47,081 nt of DNA from Rhodopirellula sp. (GCA_002690925.1 NZGD01000051.1:1-47081); one strand, 5' to 3'; positions 17,682-27,336 are shown, numbered from the stretch's first letter. Numbers and translations are program-made. The notes: generated by a model not told the origin, from the sequence alone.

Positions 17682-18779
17682 TCAAACGGTTGCTGCGGAC
17701 AACTTTTCGGGCTTTTTCTTTTGCGTGGCTTCTTTCGCCAACCTTATGACCAAATTCTCAAGAAGGAAACGGTCACGCCCGTCGTTACTGTGCGTACCCT
17801 TCAAACGCAAGTCGGCATCGAGCAACCATGGCAAAAGTTGTCTGGCTGTGTCTCTCCCCATTCGACTGAGTTGTTTTTTTGCTTTCTGGATATCACTTGG
17901 ACCGCGATTGAAACCTGCGTAGGACAACGCATCCTCAAGTTGTGACTTCCTGCCGCTTCGCTCATGTTGTTCATAGACTGATGTAGCCATGCCAAGCCGT
18001 CGCAACGACCATGCAATCTGCGGAAGCAATGCAATTGGCGGCTGCCCTCCACCCAGCAACTTGTCCAGATGCCGCAAAGCTTCCGCCGCATCCCCTGCCA
18101 CAATCGCGTCCGTGATCTGCCAGACTGTTTTTCCCTGCCAACCAGCAACAACATCCTCCACTAAAGCCTGATCAATGCTTTGTTTGGGCTCACAGTAGAG
18201 CGCCAGCTTTGCGATTTCAGTTTCCAAAATCCCAAATTCGTCACCAACCATCTCCATCAACACATCAGCCGCATCACGGGTCAACTTGGTTGAATGGCGT
18301 TTCGCTACATATCCCATCAGGAAAGATCTCCGCTTGGCAAGCGAAGGGTTCAGGCCTTTATTGCCATAAGAAATCCGACAGTCCACCAATGCATGATGCT
18401 TCAACAATGCCTTGTAAACACGTGTGTTTGAAGCCAGCGAATCGAGTTCTAGTACGAAACGACTGGCCGTAGTCGTCTTGGCCAAGTGCTGTTCTATCTG
18501 GGGCCGACAATCGCTTAAAAATTTGTCGGCGTTTCGTAACAGAATGGTGCGTTTACCACCAAAATCAAACAGCGAGGCGGTCGCTAATTCGTCACGCAGA
18601 TCTGACCACTTGGCCTGCTCACCATCGAACTGTGTGAGATCTCCCTGATTCGACAGGAGCTGAAAAACCCAAGATCGCAGGGTGCTATCGTTACCGAACA
18701 CAGCTATCGCGTCGGCAAACGTGTCAGGTGGGCTTTCAAGCAGTTCGAAGGCATGGATCAGCGTCATGGAAGACACCAT
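17682..18779 (-). CDS. holA: DNA polymerase III delta subunit
   Basis: Subunit of the clamp loader that opens the beta sliding clamp. The 365-residue product has the family layout: an N-terminal domain starting HAFELLES, with the LFDFGGKRTILLRNADKFL segment near 70-88, a middle region with LTRDAADVLMEMVGDEFGIL (about 165-184) and ETEIAKLALY, then the AIVAGDAAEALRHLDKLLGG segment (about 226-245) and the C-terminal collar helices. HolA is poorly conserved but these elements in order are typical. ATGs at 18779 and 18767 are both possible starts. It lies 84 bases after the exported protein gene and converges on the ABC ATPase. Confidence 0.88.
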   Translation of the reverse strand: MVSSMTLIHAFELLESPPDTFADAIAVFGNDSTLRSWVFQLLSNQGDLTQFDGEQAKWSDLRDELATASLFDFGGKRTILLRNADKFLSDCRPQIEQHLAKTTTASRFVLELDSLASNTRVYKALLKHHALVDCRISYGNKGLNPSLAKRRSFLMGYVAKRHSTKLTRDAADVLMEMVGDEFGILETEIAKLALYCEPKQSIDQALVEDVVAGWQGKTVWQITDAIVAGDAAEALRHLDKLLGGGQPPIALLPQIAWSLRRLGMATSVYEQHERSGRKSQLEDALSYAGFNRGPSDIQKAKKQLSRMGRDTARQLLPWLLDADLRLKGTHSNDGRDRFLLENLVIRLAKEATQKKKPEKLSAATV

Positions 18780-18863
18780 ACCAATCCTATCACCAAGATG
18801 CGACCGGCAAGCTATTGCCAGGCATCATCATTAAGAGCATGCAACACGCTCAATCACTAGTCG

Positions 18864-21140
18864 CTACTTCAACGAGTCGTTATTCAGCAAAGCAGTCTGC
18901 CCAGCTTCTGTAGATGGATTTTCCGACAAAGGCTGAAAACCACGAATCCTAGCCCTTGGTGCTAACCCCTGCGTATCGATCGGCTGATCCAGAATGTAGG
19001 TGCCGACGTTACCTGCTTGGTCTGTTCCATCAATCCGCAAATACAGCTGCCTCGGCAGATTCGGGTCTGCTCGCCAGACGTATTCCCCAGTATTTTCAAG
19101 CCCAGCCGCAATGGTGGTCCAAGGACCATCAGGCGAACCACTGAATGCAAGACCAATTGGCCGACGGGGCAGGTTGGTGTCATTGCACTCGTAACGAATG
19201 ACCAAGCCACCGGTGCGATCACCTTCTCCGTATCTCGCTCCGGTAATACGAATATTCGGCCGAGCACGATCGACCACCACAAAGATATCTGGCGACTCAC
19301 CCGCTAAAGGACGTGGACTGGCCAACCCATTTCCTCCCACCACAACGATCCGGAAACCGAAAACTCCCTCGCCCTTGGTCTCAATGTCAAAAGGACTGCT
19401 ACGATCTGGGTCCTGCCCCCACAGCGACCAGGTGTTGCCATGATCTAGACTCCCATACAGCTCGATCGCTTCGACGCCCTGACTGCCAACAGCTTCTAGC
19501 TCGTAATCCAAACTGAATCGCTCCCTATCACTGAAGCGAACAGGAGCTCTCTGCATGGCAGATTGCGATTCTGGAGTCTTGACACGTTCAGATCGATAAG
19601 GCTCCGCCTCCACTTGTGGTTTCGGGGCAGGAATCTGCTCCTGTTGCAATTTGAACAAAGCGGACTCTTCTGTGATCGGACGCATTGCCTCTGCCACGGT
19701 TCGTGGTTCCGAAGCGGAGTTGGACTTCGCCTCGCCCGCAGATACGTTGGTCCTGCTCTGGGCTTCAAGCCTAGGTGATGAAAACTGAGATGATGATGAC
19801 TGTGGTGAAGTTAATCCGAAGCCCTCACCAATTTGCATGGGCGTGGCTGGTGGCGGCAAAGCCGACGATGCACTCTCCGACCTGGCGACCACAGGAGATG
19901 CGCCGCGAACCGACGGAGGCGCAAAGCCCATGCCAGAACGCGAATTGACGACAGTCCCGCCCGAGGGCACACCATTCGAAGGAACAGGCTGACGACCGAT
20001 GAGTTGAGGATTCACTTGGGGCAGCGAGCCTGCAACAGAATCAAGAGGCTGTGCCATCATTTGTGTCCCTGCGGCAGCCTGTGATCTTGCACCCGATGGC
20101 AGTACGCCTCGGTAACGTGAATTCAGTTGGGAAACTGATGAGTTATTTGCCTGAGCAGCGGTACCGTAGGGGTTGCTTTCCTGAAAGCGGCTGTCATTTG
20201 CGACTTGCAGATTTCGAGCGTCTCCTGCCAAAGGAGAATGAGACCGAGCTGAAGTTGCAGGTGGGGGATTGATTGAGGGTGTAGTGCCGCTAGGCAGGGG
20301 CGCCAGCATCGGCGGTTCACCTGGCCCGGAAACAGTCTCCGCGCTAAATCCCGACTCTCCATCCATTCGGTACGGCAATGACTTAGCAGCGATGGGCTCG
20401 GAAACCGGCTTGGATGCGAAGCGGTTGACATTGCCATCTGCTACACGTGGACGGCGGACCATCTGATTGATCACTGTTTGATTACCAGCGGCATCCGAAA
20501 CAACGAGCTGTAGTGACAACAGCTTCCAACCTTGCTGTGGATCAAACTGGAATTTCCCACTGCGGGAATTCTCTGCCACCTCAACAGCCTGCCAGGATTT
20601 GAGCATATCCGTTGCGTACCGGAGTTGAACCAGTTTCAACGGAGTTGCATCGTCGATGTTCAACGCTGCATAAATTCTTCCCTTCTCATCTGCTTCCGCT
20701 TCGAGAGCAATCGCTGGTTTGGTTGTATCAACAAATACCTTCAGTTGCGGCGTGATTTCGCCGAACGGATGGGCTTGTCCTGCTGCATCGATCGTACGAG
20801 TAGCGAACCAATATTCCCCATCGTCCTCAGCCTTAAATTGAAACTGCTTTGAGACAGCGTTTGGCTGAATCTGGTCGGTCAGCCTCCAATTATCATCAGA
20901 TCCCCGTGACACAAAAAGTCGCACTGCAACGGGTTGGGCCCCTTCCTGATCTACGGTGAAAGGGATGGAGAATGATTGAGAACCGAGAATGAAACAGCCC
21001 TTGCTCGGACGTTGCATCGAGGGCGCAGAATCCTGCACATTTGTGTCGGACACCTCGACAGCCAGAGCTGACTTCATCAGCATGGGGCTAGTAAAGGTGC
21101 CGAGAACGGCAATCAAGCTCGTTATTGTGACCAGTCGCAT
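18864..21140 (-). CDS. Large exported protein of unknown function
   Basis: Product of 758 residues with a clear Sec signal peptide (LVTITSLIAVLGTFTSPMLM, cleavage probably after SALA near 27). The body has three parts: an Ig-like or beta-sandwich region to about 230 (SFSIPFTVDQEGAQPVAVRLF, YWFATRTIDAAGQ), a long low-complexity middle of about 240-500 rich in Pro, Ser, Gly and Gln, and a C-terminal beta-rich region (about 520-730) with repeated phrases such as LDHGNTWSLWGQDPDRSSPF and LYLRIDGTDQAGNVGTY. This resembles surface or periplasmic planctomycete proteins with fibronectin-like folds. I do not recognise a named family. Upstream lies a 238-base divergent gap shared with mnmG. Confidence 0.75.
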   Translation of the reverse strand: MRLVTITSLIAVLGTFTSPMLMKSALAVEVSDTNVQDSAPSMQRPSKGCFILGSQSFSIPFTVDQEGAQPVAVRLFVSRGSDDNWRLTDQIQPNAVSKQFQFKAEDDGEYWFATRTIDAAGQAHPFGEITPQLKVFVDTTKPAIALEAEADEKGRIYAALNIDDATPLKLVQLRYATDMLKSWQAVEVAENSRSGKFQFDPQQGWKLLSLQLVVSDAAGNQTVINQMVRRPRVADGNVNRFASKPVSEPIAAKSLPYRMDGESGFSAETVSGPGEPPMLAPLPSGTTPSINPPPATSARSHSPLAGDARNLQVANDSRFQESNPYGTAAQANNSSVSQLNSRYRGVLPSGARSQAAAGTQMMAQPLDSVAGSLPQVNPQLIGRQPVPSNGVPSGGTVVNSRSGMGFAPPSVRGASPVVARSESASSALPPPATPMQIGEGFGLTSPQSSSSQFSSPRLEAQSRTNVSAGEAKSNSASEPRTVAEAMRPITEESALFKLQQEQIPAPKPQVEAEPYRSERVKTPESQSAMQRAPVRFSDRERFSLDYELEAVGSQGVEAIELYGSLDHGNTWSLWGQDPDRSSPFDIETKGEGVFGFRIVVVGGNGLASPRPLAGESPDIFVVVDRARPNIRITGARYGEGDRTGGLVIRYECNDTNLPRRPIGLAFSGSPDGPWTTIAAGLENTGEYVWRADPNLPRQLYLRIDGTDQAGNVGTYILDQPIDTQGLAPRARIRGFQPLSENPSTEAGQTALLNNDSLK

Positions 21141-21378
21141 CTCGTCGGCCGTGCCTCAGTATCGAGTGAAATTACAGTGAAGGGGACCAAAAACCGAACC
21201 CCACCTAGTCGGATTCGACCACCAGCCCCCCGATTCTTGAGCATTTTGCCATCACAAATGCTTGAGCCTACCGGTCCGTGTATACAAACAGATGATCAGC
21301 TTCAGATTGCCTAATCCGCATACACTCACGTTGAATCATGCACTCAACTCATCCTGAAACTCACCCCCACCAGAAGCC

Positions 21379-23208
21379 ATGAGCAGCAACTGCTATCAGT
21401 ACGACGTGATTGTGATCGGAGCAGGGCACGCCGGCACGGAAGCCGCCGCCGCCGCCGCCCGTATCGGTGCTCGAACCGCACTATTAACCACCAACCTCGA
21501 CACGGTGGGTCAAATGTCCTGCAATCCAGCCATCGGGGGTGTCGCCAAAGGTCAGATCGTGCGTGAGGTTGATGCACTGGGTGGTTTGATGGGCGAAGCG
21601 ATCGATGCTACCGGCATTCAATTCAGAATGCTGAATTGCCGGAAGGGACCTGCCATGCACAGCCCGCGTGCACAAGCTGATAAGCGAGCATACCAGCACT
21701 ACGTCAAATGCCAGATCGAGCGGCAAGCCAACCTTGACCTACGTCAGGAGACTGTCGAGGACCTGATCACGGAAAAAAGCGGTCAAGAGACTCGTGTCCT
21801 CGGTGTGACGGTTCGTGGGGACGCACGATACCTGGCACCAACAGTGGTGCTCACCACCGGCACATTTTTAAAAGCCATCATGCATACTGGTGATGAAAAG
21901 ACTGCCGGGGGAAGAGCAGGGGAGGGCACCACGACTGGGATCAGTGGAGCATTGCAACGCCTTGGCTTTGAGGTTGAAAGATTCAAGACAGGCACACCAC
22001 CCAGACTCAATGCACGCACCATTGACTACTCCAAGGTTGAGTCACAGCCAGGCGATGAGCAGCCGCAACCCTTTTCGTTTTTAACTGACAAACTTTCAGT
22101 AGAGCAACTTCCCTGCCATATCGCTTACACCAACGAGTCCGTGCATGACTTGATCCGGGCCAACCTTCATCGCGCACCGATGTACAGTGGACAAATCAAT
22201 TCACGTGGCCCACGTTATTGCCCCAGCATCGAAGACAAAGTCGTCCGATTTGCAGACAAAACAGGGCATCAGCTATTTCTCGAACCAGAAGGCTGGAATA
22301 CGCAGGAAGTGTATGTCAACGGCATTTCGACCAGTCTGCCGCGTGATGTTCAAGATCAGATGTTTCGCATGATTAGCGGCCTGGAAAATGCAAGAATCAT
22401 GCGATATGGCTACGCGGTCGAATACGATTTCTGCCCCCCTACACAACTCTGGCCGCACCTTGAATCCAAACGCGTCGGGGGACTATTTTTCGCCGGGCAA
22501 ATCAACGGCACGACTGGTTATGAAGAAGCTGCGGGGCAGGGGCTGATCGCTGGCTTGAATGCCGCAAGACAAACCGCAGCCAAAGCTCCTTGGGTGCCCA
22601 CACGCGATCAAGCTTATATTGGCGTACTTGTTGATGATCTTGTAACAGCCGGTACCGATGAACCCTACCGTATGTTTACCAGCCGTGCTGAGTATCGACT
22701 GCTGCTACGCCAAGACAATGCGGATCGACGGTTGACACAGCAAGCTGATGATTTGGGACTGATAAGTGACGAAAGGCGTCAACGATTCCAGACGAAAACT
22801 GCCCAAATGGAACTTGGCTTGAAGCTGCTTAAGAAATCAAAGGTCGAAAACGTCACGGCTGATGTGTACCTGAGACGACCAGAGGTTGACTGGACACAAA
22901 TGTGCGAGCGATTTCCCGCACTCGCGGATATCGAAGCAACAGCGGCTCAACAATGCCTCTATGACATCAAATATGAGGGCTACATCGGCAGGCAACGTGT
23001 CGAAGTAGAGCGGCAGCAGAGACTTGCGGGAAAACGCATTCCCACCTCATTCGATTACAGCACGATTGGTCCGTTGCGTAATGAGGCGAAGGAAAAACTC
23101 TCCAAAATCCGACCACTAAATCTCGACCAAGCAAAACGCATTAGCGGCATCACCCCCGCGGATCTTGCGCTTGTGCTAGCACACATGGAGTCAAAACGGA
23201 AGACCTAG
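21379..23208 (+). CDS. mnmG: tRNA uridine 5-carboxymethylaminomethyl modification enzyme
   Basis: FAD-dependent partner of MnmE that modifies the wobble uridine U34 of several tRNAs. The 609-residue product opens with the FAD-binding VIVIGAGHAGTEAAAAAARI (about 11-30), followed by the family signature MSCNPAIGGVAKGQIVREVD (about 48-67), CRKGPAMHSPRAQADK, GRAGEGTTTGISGALQRLGF, RYCPSIEDKVVRF near 281, and INGTTGYEEAAGQGLIAGLN near 375. The helical C terminus needed for MnmE binding is present. Length is near normal. MnmE is not in the window. Start ATG at 21379 is unambiguous. Confidence 0.97.
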   Translation: MSSNCYQYDVIVIGAGHAGTEAAAAAARIGARTALLTTNLDTVGQMSCNPAIGGVAKGQIVREVDALGGLMGEAIDATGIQFRMLNCRKGPAMHSPRAQADKRAYQHYVKCQIERQANLDLRQETVEDLITEKSGQETRVLGVTVRGDARYLAPTVVLTTGTFLKAIMHTGDEKTAGGRAGEGTTTGISGALQRLGFEVERFKTGTPPRLNARTIDYSKVESQPGDEQPQPFSFLTDKLSVEQLPCHIAYTNESVHDLIRANLHRAPMYSGQINSRGPRYCPSIEDKVVRFADKTGHQLFLEPEGWNTQEVYVNGISTSLPRDVQDQMFRMISGLENARIMRYGYAVEYDFCPPTQLWPHLESKRVGGLFFAGQINGTTGYEEAAGQGLIAGLNAARQTAAKAPWVPTRDQAYIGVLVDDLVTAGTDEPYRMFTSRAEYRLLLRQDNADRRLTQQADDLGLISDERRQRFQTKTAQMELGLKLLKKSKVENVTADVYLRRPEVDWTQMCERFPALADIEATAAQQCLYDIKYEGYIGRQRVEVERQQRLAGKRIPTSFDYSTIGPLRNEAKEKLSKIRPLNLDQAKRISGITPADLALVLAHMESKRKT

Positions 23209-23334
23209 GGAACCTGCGAGCTCAAGGCAAACCCTGGGTGAAAATGGAGCAGATGGGGTATTTTTTTTGGAAGATGGTAAGGCACTTAGTTCTAAACCTA
23301 GGAAGAATATGAACTTACGATATTTCAATCAATC

Positions 23335-23362
23335 TTGACCTACGGGCTAGATTCGGTAGAAT
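23335..23362 (+). promoter_or_regulatory. Candidate sigma70-type promoter
   Basis: TTGACC at 23335-23340 and TAGAAT at 23357-23362 are separated by 16 bases, close to the TTGACA-N17-TATAAT consensus. A start near 23369 would give a leader of about 290 bases before the HTH-receiver ATG and would include the structured element at 23402-23470. Prediction only. Confidence 0.4.
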
Positions 23363-23401
23363 TCGTGACTATGGCAAACTTGGTAAAGCAGCGAGGCTCG
23401 G

Positions 23402-23470
23402 AGCTTCCTGCTGCCTGCGTTCTTCACGCAAATAGCAGCGAGATGTGCTAGTGCGGCAGAACAGGAAGTT
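23402..23470 (+). ncRNA. Candidate structured leader RNA, three-way junction
   Basis: A 69-base segment folds on paper into three helices. The outer stem pairs CTTCCTG-CTGCC (23404-23415) with GGCAG (23455-23459) and CAGGAAG (23462-23468), 12 pairs interrupted only by a two-base AA bulge, and can extend with a G-U and an A-U pair. Inside are hairpin 1, TGCG/CGCA with a 7-base loop (23416-23430), and hairpin 2, TAGCA/TGCTA with an 8-base loop (23433-23450). Junction bases are AA and GTGC. No known riboswitch or hammerhead core (CTGATGA/GAAA) is present and it has no TTCGA T-arm, so it is not a tRNA. Identity unknown. Confidence 0.4.
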
Positions 23471-23661
23471 TGCTAAGGATAATGGTCGTCAGTTGTCCAA
23501 TTTTTGCGTGCGATCGAATCGTAGCAATGGTTGCCGACTGTAGTGGATCTGAAAGAAGTCAGTCCCATTATCGTACGTACCGCTCAGCAAGGTCCCGAAT
23601 CGGATTGTGCCGGGCACGATATTTTGCAACTGCTAATAATACAGGGAGGGTGGTTTCCGCC

Positions 23662-24249
23662 ATGACCACGAAAACGGTCTTCACGACAGGCGAAGCAGCC
23701 AAAATTTGTAAAGTTAGTCAGCAGACGATTATTCGTTGTTTCGACAACGGTTCTCTGAAGGGCTTTCGCGTTCCCGGTAGTAAATTCCGCCGCATTCCCC
23801 GTGAACAGCTTTACCTGTTCATGAAAGAAAACGGGATCCCCACGGATGCTTTGGAGAGCGGCAAGAAGAAGTTACTGATTGTAGATGATGACCAAGATTT
23901 GGTCGATTTGATCAAGGACGGTTTTGAACGCGATGGTCGCTTTGACATCAGGACCGCCAACAATGGATTTGACGCCGGAATGGGGGTCAAAGAATTTCGA
24001 CCTGATTTGGTAATTCTCGACGTCATGCTACCAGATATCAACGGTAAAGAGGTCTGCCAACGGGTCCGCAATGATCCATCGATGGACATGGTCAAAATCC
24101 TCTGTATCTCGGGTATGGTCGAACACAGCAAAGTTGACGCTTTGAAGGCGGCAGGTGCGAACGATTTCATGCAAAAGCCTTTCGCAATCGACGATCTGAT
24201 CGGTCGTGCATGCGACCAACTTGAGATTGAACGCAGCGTGGTAGGCTAA
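23662..24249 (+). CDS. Response regulator with N-terminal excisionase-type HTH
   Basis: A 195-residue protein with an unusual order of domains. Residues about 5-58 are a helix-turn-helix of the excisionase/MerR type (FTTGEAAKICKVSQQTIIRC, then GFRVPGSKFRRIPREQL). A CheY-like receiver follows at about 70-190: acidic pocket D75 and D76 (LLIVDDDQDL), phosphoacceptor D120 (LVILDVMLPDINGKEV), S150 in the Thr/Ser position and K172 (MQKPF). In most response regulators the output domain follows the receiver. The ATG at 23662 is chosen because of a good Shine-Dalgarno site (AGGGAGGG) about 12 bases ahead and because it starts right at the HTH. The histidine kinase gene follows at once, so it is the likely partner. 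Confidence 0.92.
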   Translation: MTTKTVFTTGEAAKICKVSQQTIIRCFDNGSLKGFRVPGSKFRRIPREQLYLFMKENGIPTDALESGKKKLLIVDDDQDLVDLIKDGFERDGRFDIRTANNGFDAGMGVKEFRPDLVILDVMLPDINGKEVCQRVRNDPSMDMVKILCISGMVEHSKVDALKAAGANDFMQKPFAIDDLIGRACDQLEIERSVVG

Positions 24250-24370
24250 CGTGGAAAGCGAGCAGTCGCTGCCACGCATGCAGATGAAACAGACACGGGT
24301 CGATTCGTTCAACCCTTCTGGCTCGATCCATGTGATTCGTAGAAGCCATATCACTGAGAGGACAAGTCCA

Positions 24371-25639
24371 ATGGGGTTGTTACCCTGTTTGCGGCGTGGT
24401 TCCGAACGGTGGTGGTTGCCACAGACAGAGCGGTCCACTGAAGCCATCAGTCACCTGTTGCTGATGGATCGGCGGAACAGCAGTGGCAACAATCCATCGC
24501 TGGACGGAGCGACTCGGGATCGGGTATGTCGCGCGCTGCAAAGCGATCCGTCATATTTTGTCTATGCCGCGTTAACTTATACTGGTAGCGGGCCAGTTGA
24601 ATTGGACGAACTCGCGACGTGGCATGCCCACAATATCACCGAGCAACTTGCCAGTGGTGATGCTTATTTGGGCGCCCCAAAAATCACTACCAACATTGAA
24701 AAAAGGTGGAGAAAGCTGACGGATCATTTTCGCACGATTCCCACCAGCAGGTGGATGGAAGATGCGCACTTATGGCTGGAAGTGACCGGCCCTCAAGTGT
24801 CCAACACATGGCGTGAACAATGGCCGACAGTCAGATCTGACCCTAACACACTCACTGCAACAACACCGAATAACAATCACTCAGTGCTGCAGGAGTTTGC
24901 TCGTTCTGTCCAGCATCAAAAATTTCTTGAGAGTGCCTTTGACTTTAGATTACGTGGCGAGAAACTGGCAGCGATCAAACAGCTTGCCTATGGCCTGAGT
25001 CACGAGATCAATAACCCCCTTGCAAATATTTCAACTCGTGCCGAACAATTGCAACGCGGTGAGTCTGACCCCAATCGCAGTGCAACCCTCCAGAGAATCA
25101 TCGACCAGGTATATCGTGCACATGAAATGATTGCGGACCTGATGTTCTATGCCAATCCACCTGAACTTGAGCGACAGGCTTGTTTACCACGCGATTTGCT
25201 TGCAGAAGTAACAGAAACGTTCAAGGAAGAGAGCGAACGACAAGGCATTCAACTTCAGATCTCGAACGATAACAGCGATACTTTTCACCCTGAAAGGGAA
25301 ATTCGTGCAGATGCGACCATGCTCAAGGAAGCCATCCGAGTCCTGATTCGCAATGCGATCGACGCCATCGGGTGCCAAGGGACAATCGTCCTATCGCTGC
25401 AATTTGATCTGGAATGCATCACGATTACTGTGGCCGACAGCGGTCCTGGACTATCCGAGCAGGCCCGAAAACATGCCTTTGATCCTTACTTCAGTGGTAG
25501 GGAGGCCGGGCGTGGCATGGGACTGGGATTATGCCGAGCCTACCGTATCGCCCAGTTGCATGAGGGAGACATTTCACTTGCAAGCGGGCCTTCTGGTTGC
25601 GTTGCGACACTCACCCTGCCGGCGAAGTTAACTGTCTGA
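24371..25639 (+). CDS. Sensor histidine kinase, soluble
   Basis: Two-component kinase without transmembrane segments, so a cytoplasmic sensor. The N-terminal 180 or so residues are an unassigned sensing region. The dimerisation and phosphoacceptor box is LAYGLSHEINNPLANISTRA with the histidine near residue 211 (251 if the GTG at 24251 is used). The HATPase_c domain has the N box VLIRNAIDAIG, G1 box VADSGPGLSEQ, F box AFDPYFSGRE and G2 box GRGMGLGLCRAYRIAQLHEG. The frame is open from a GTG at 24251, one base after the regulator stop. The ATG at 24371 is preferred here because GAGAGGA lies 8 bases upstream, but the longer form of 462 residues cannot be excluded. Forms a pair with the HTH-receiver gene. 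Confidence 0.9.
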   Translation: MGLLPCLRRGSERWWLPQTERSTEAISHLLLMDRRNSSGNNPSLDGATRDRVCRALQSDPSYFVYAALTYTGSGPVELDELATWHAHNITEQLASGDAYLGAPKITTNIEKRWRKLTDHFRTIPTSRWMEDAHLWLEVTGPQVSNTWREQWPTVRSDPNTLTATTPNNNHSVLQEFARSVQHQKFLESAFDFRLRGEKLAAIKQLAYGLSHEINNPLANISTRAEQLQRGESDPNRSATLQRIIDQVYRAHEMIADLMFYANPPELERQACLPRDLLAEVTETFKEESERQGIQLQISNDNSDTFHPEREIRADATMLKEAIRVLIRNAIDAIGCQGTIVLSLQFDLECITITVADSGPGLSEQARKHAFDPYFSGREAGRGMGLGLCRAYRIAQLHEGDISLASGPSGCVATLTLPAKLTV

Positions 25640-25839
25640 TCGTGTAAGTTCCAAAGATCAGATTCTGATTCGATGCTTGTAGATGTTGATACCAAGTGAG
25701 TCGGTTCAAAAGTGGGTTTTCAGGCGGCGAAACCAAAAATCACGCCTTCTGCATTGCCCGCTGGTCGATTCACCGTGGATCGCGGATACTGAGCTTTCTA
25801 TCGTGAACTCTCATTTTCGTACGTTTTGCTGGGTAACTC

Positions 25840-27330
25840 ATGCTCGATTCGGCTCAAGAAGTTCTGCAACTTCAATCGAGGGGTGATGCGACCGCTGTGG
25901 AGATAGCGACATCCGCGATCGATAAGATCGAAGCCACGCAGGGAAGCATCAATGCTTTCACTCATATTAATCGCAAATTAATACTCTCCGCTGCGGAAGT
26001 GGTTGACCAAAAACGTCGAAATGGTGAGCAACTTGGACCTTTGGCTGGCGTTCCTGTGGCTGTTAAGGATGTGCTTTGCACCCGCGATATGCCGACCACT
26101 TGTTCTTCCAACATGCTTCGCAATTTTCGACCACCTTATGATGCCACAGTTGTCGAAAAACTCCGCAAAGCCGACGCGATTATCGTGGGCAAGACGAACA
26201 TGGACGAATTTGCGATGGGAGCAAGTACAGAAACGAGTGCGTTTGGAAACACAAGAAATCCATGGGACCTGTCTCGCACACCTGGGGGCAGTAGCGGCGG
26301 CGCAACGGCCTGTGTGGCTGCAGGCACAGTGCCTTTGAGCCTCGGAACAGATACGGGAGGATCAATTCGCCAACCTGCAGGTTTCTGTGGTGTAACTGGT
26401 CTGAAGCCTACCTACGGTCGAGTCAGTCGCTATGGCTTGATCGCGTTTGCGAGCAGCCTTGATCAAGTTGGTCCCATTGGCTGGTCAGTCCAGGATGTAG
26501 CTTTACTGCTTCAGTGCATTTCCGGTTACGAACCGCGAGACTCGACTTCGCTAAATCACGAAGTCCCCGATTACCAAGCAGCCCTACAATCAAGTGACTT
26601 ACGGGGAATGAAAGTTGGTATTCTGCGCGAAGCTTTAGATGTTGACGGAGTTGATGATGCTGTCCGCCAAGCTGTTCTGACTTCAACCGAAGTGTTTCGC
26701 GACGCTGGTGCTGAGATCATTGACATCAACTTGCCGCATAGTAAGTACTGGGTACCGACCTATTATGTAATCGCTCCCTCCGAGGCCAGCAGCAATCTGT
26801 CGCGTTACGACGGAGCTCACTATGGGCACCGAGTCACACAACTGGTTCCCGAGAAGGCTGAGTCACTCGGCCCCTTGGTAGCAACCTATTGTCAGAGCCG
26901 TGCGGAAGGATTCGGCGCTGAAGTCAAACGTCGCATCATGGTGGGAACCTACGCTCTGAGCGAAGGCTACGCGGACCAATATTACAATCAGGCACTTAAG
27001 GCGAGGCGACTGATCAAGGGTGATTACGACGCCGCGTTCTCGCAGGTTGATCTGCTGCTTGGACCAGTTTCACCAACACCGGCTTTTCCGCTTGGTGAGA
27101 AGGTTGATGATCCTCTGCAGATGTATCTTTGCGATCTCTTTACAGTTGGTGCCAATTTAGCGGGCATCCCGGCTATCTCTTTACCTGCTGGTCAAGATGC
27201 ATCGGGGCTACCTTTGGCAATCCAATTACAGGCTCCAGCCTTGGAAGAAGCTCGTTTGCTTTTCGCTGGTGCTGCCTATCAGGCAATGACCGATTTTCAC
27301 AAACTTCGCCCCGATACTTTCGAATCCTGA
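25840..27330 (+). CDS. gatA: Aspartyl/glutamyl-tRNA amidotransferase subunit A
   Basis: Glutaminase subunit of GatCAB, which turns misacylated Glu-tRNA-Gln or Asp-tRNA-Asn into the correct species. The 496-residue product has the amidase-signature triad: K76 (GVPVAVKDVLC), S151 (RTPGGSSGGA) and nucleophile S175 (LGTDTGGSIRQPAGFCG), almost the same numbering as in the solved GatA. The GLKPTYGRVSRYGLIAFASS segment follows, and the length is normal. It is 6 bases ahead of gatB. gatC is not in the window. About 200 bases without recognised features lie between the kinase gene and gatA. Confidence 0.97.
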   Translation: MLDSAQEVLQLQSRGDATAVEIATSAIDKIEATQGSINAFTHINRKLILSAAEVVDQKRRNGEQLGPLAGVPVAVKDVLCTRDMPTTCSSNMLRNFRPPYDATVVEKLRKADAIIVGKTNMDEFAMGASTETSAFGNTRNPWDLSRTPGGSSGGATACVAAGTVPLSLGTDTGGSIRQPAGFCGVTGLKPTYGRVSRYGLIAFASSLDQVGPIGWSVQDVALLLQCISGYEPRDSTSLNHEVPDYQAALQSSDLRGMKVGILREALDVDGVDDAVRQAVLTSTEVFRDAGAEIIDINLPHSKYWVPTYYVIAPSEASSNLSRYDGAHYGHRVTQLVPEKAESLGPLVATYCQSRAEGFGAEVKRRIMVGTYALSEGYADQYYNQALKARRLIKGDYDAAFSQVDLLLGPVSPTPAFPLGEKVDDPLQMYLCDLFTVGANLAGIPAISLPAGQDASGLPLAIQLQAPALEEARLLFAGAAYQAMTDFHKLRPDTFES

Positions 27331-27336
27331 AATCTC

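Larger units (their letters stand above)
23209..23661 (+). other. 453-base gene-free leader upstream of the HTH-receiver gene
   Basis: No gene is supported. The stretch holds a T8 run near 23260 after mnmG, a sigma70-like promoter at 23335-23362, and a compact predicted three-way-junction RNA at 23402-23470, both listed separately. The reading frame of the downstream regulator is open from 23470, but that extension has no domain similarity and the strong AGGGAGGG ribosome site at 23643-23649 serves the ATG at 23662. Confidence 0.6.

Noticed and set aside
23402..23470. tRNA or hammerhead ribozyme as identity of the three-way junction
   Set aside because: No anticodon arm geometry or TTCGA loop, and no CTGATGA or GAAA core.
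23470..23661. Longer reading of the HTH-receiver gene from 23470
   Set aside because: No domain in the extension, and the ATG at 23662 has the only good ribosome-binding site and starts at the HTH.
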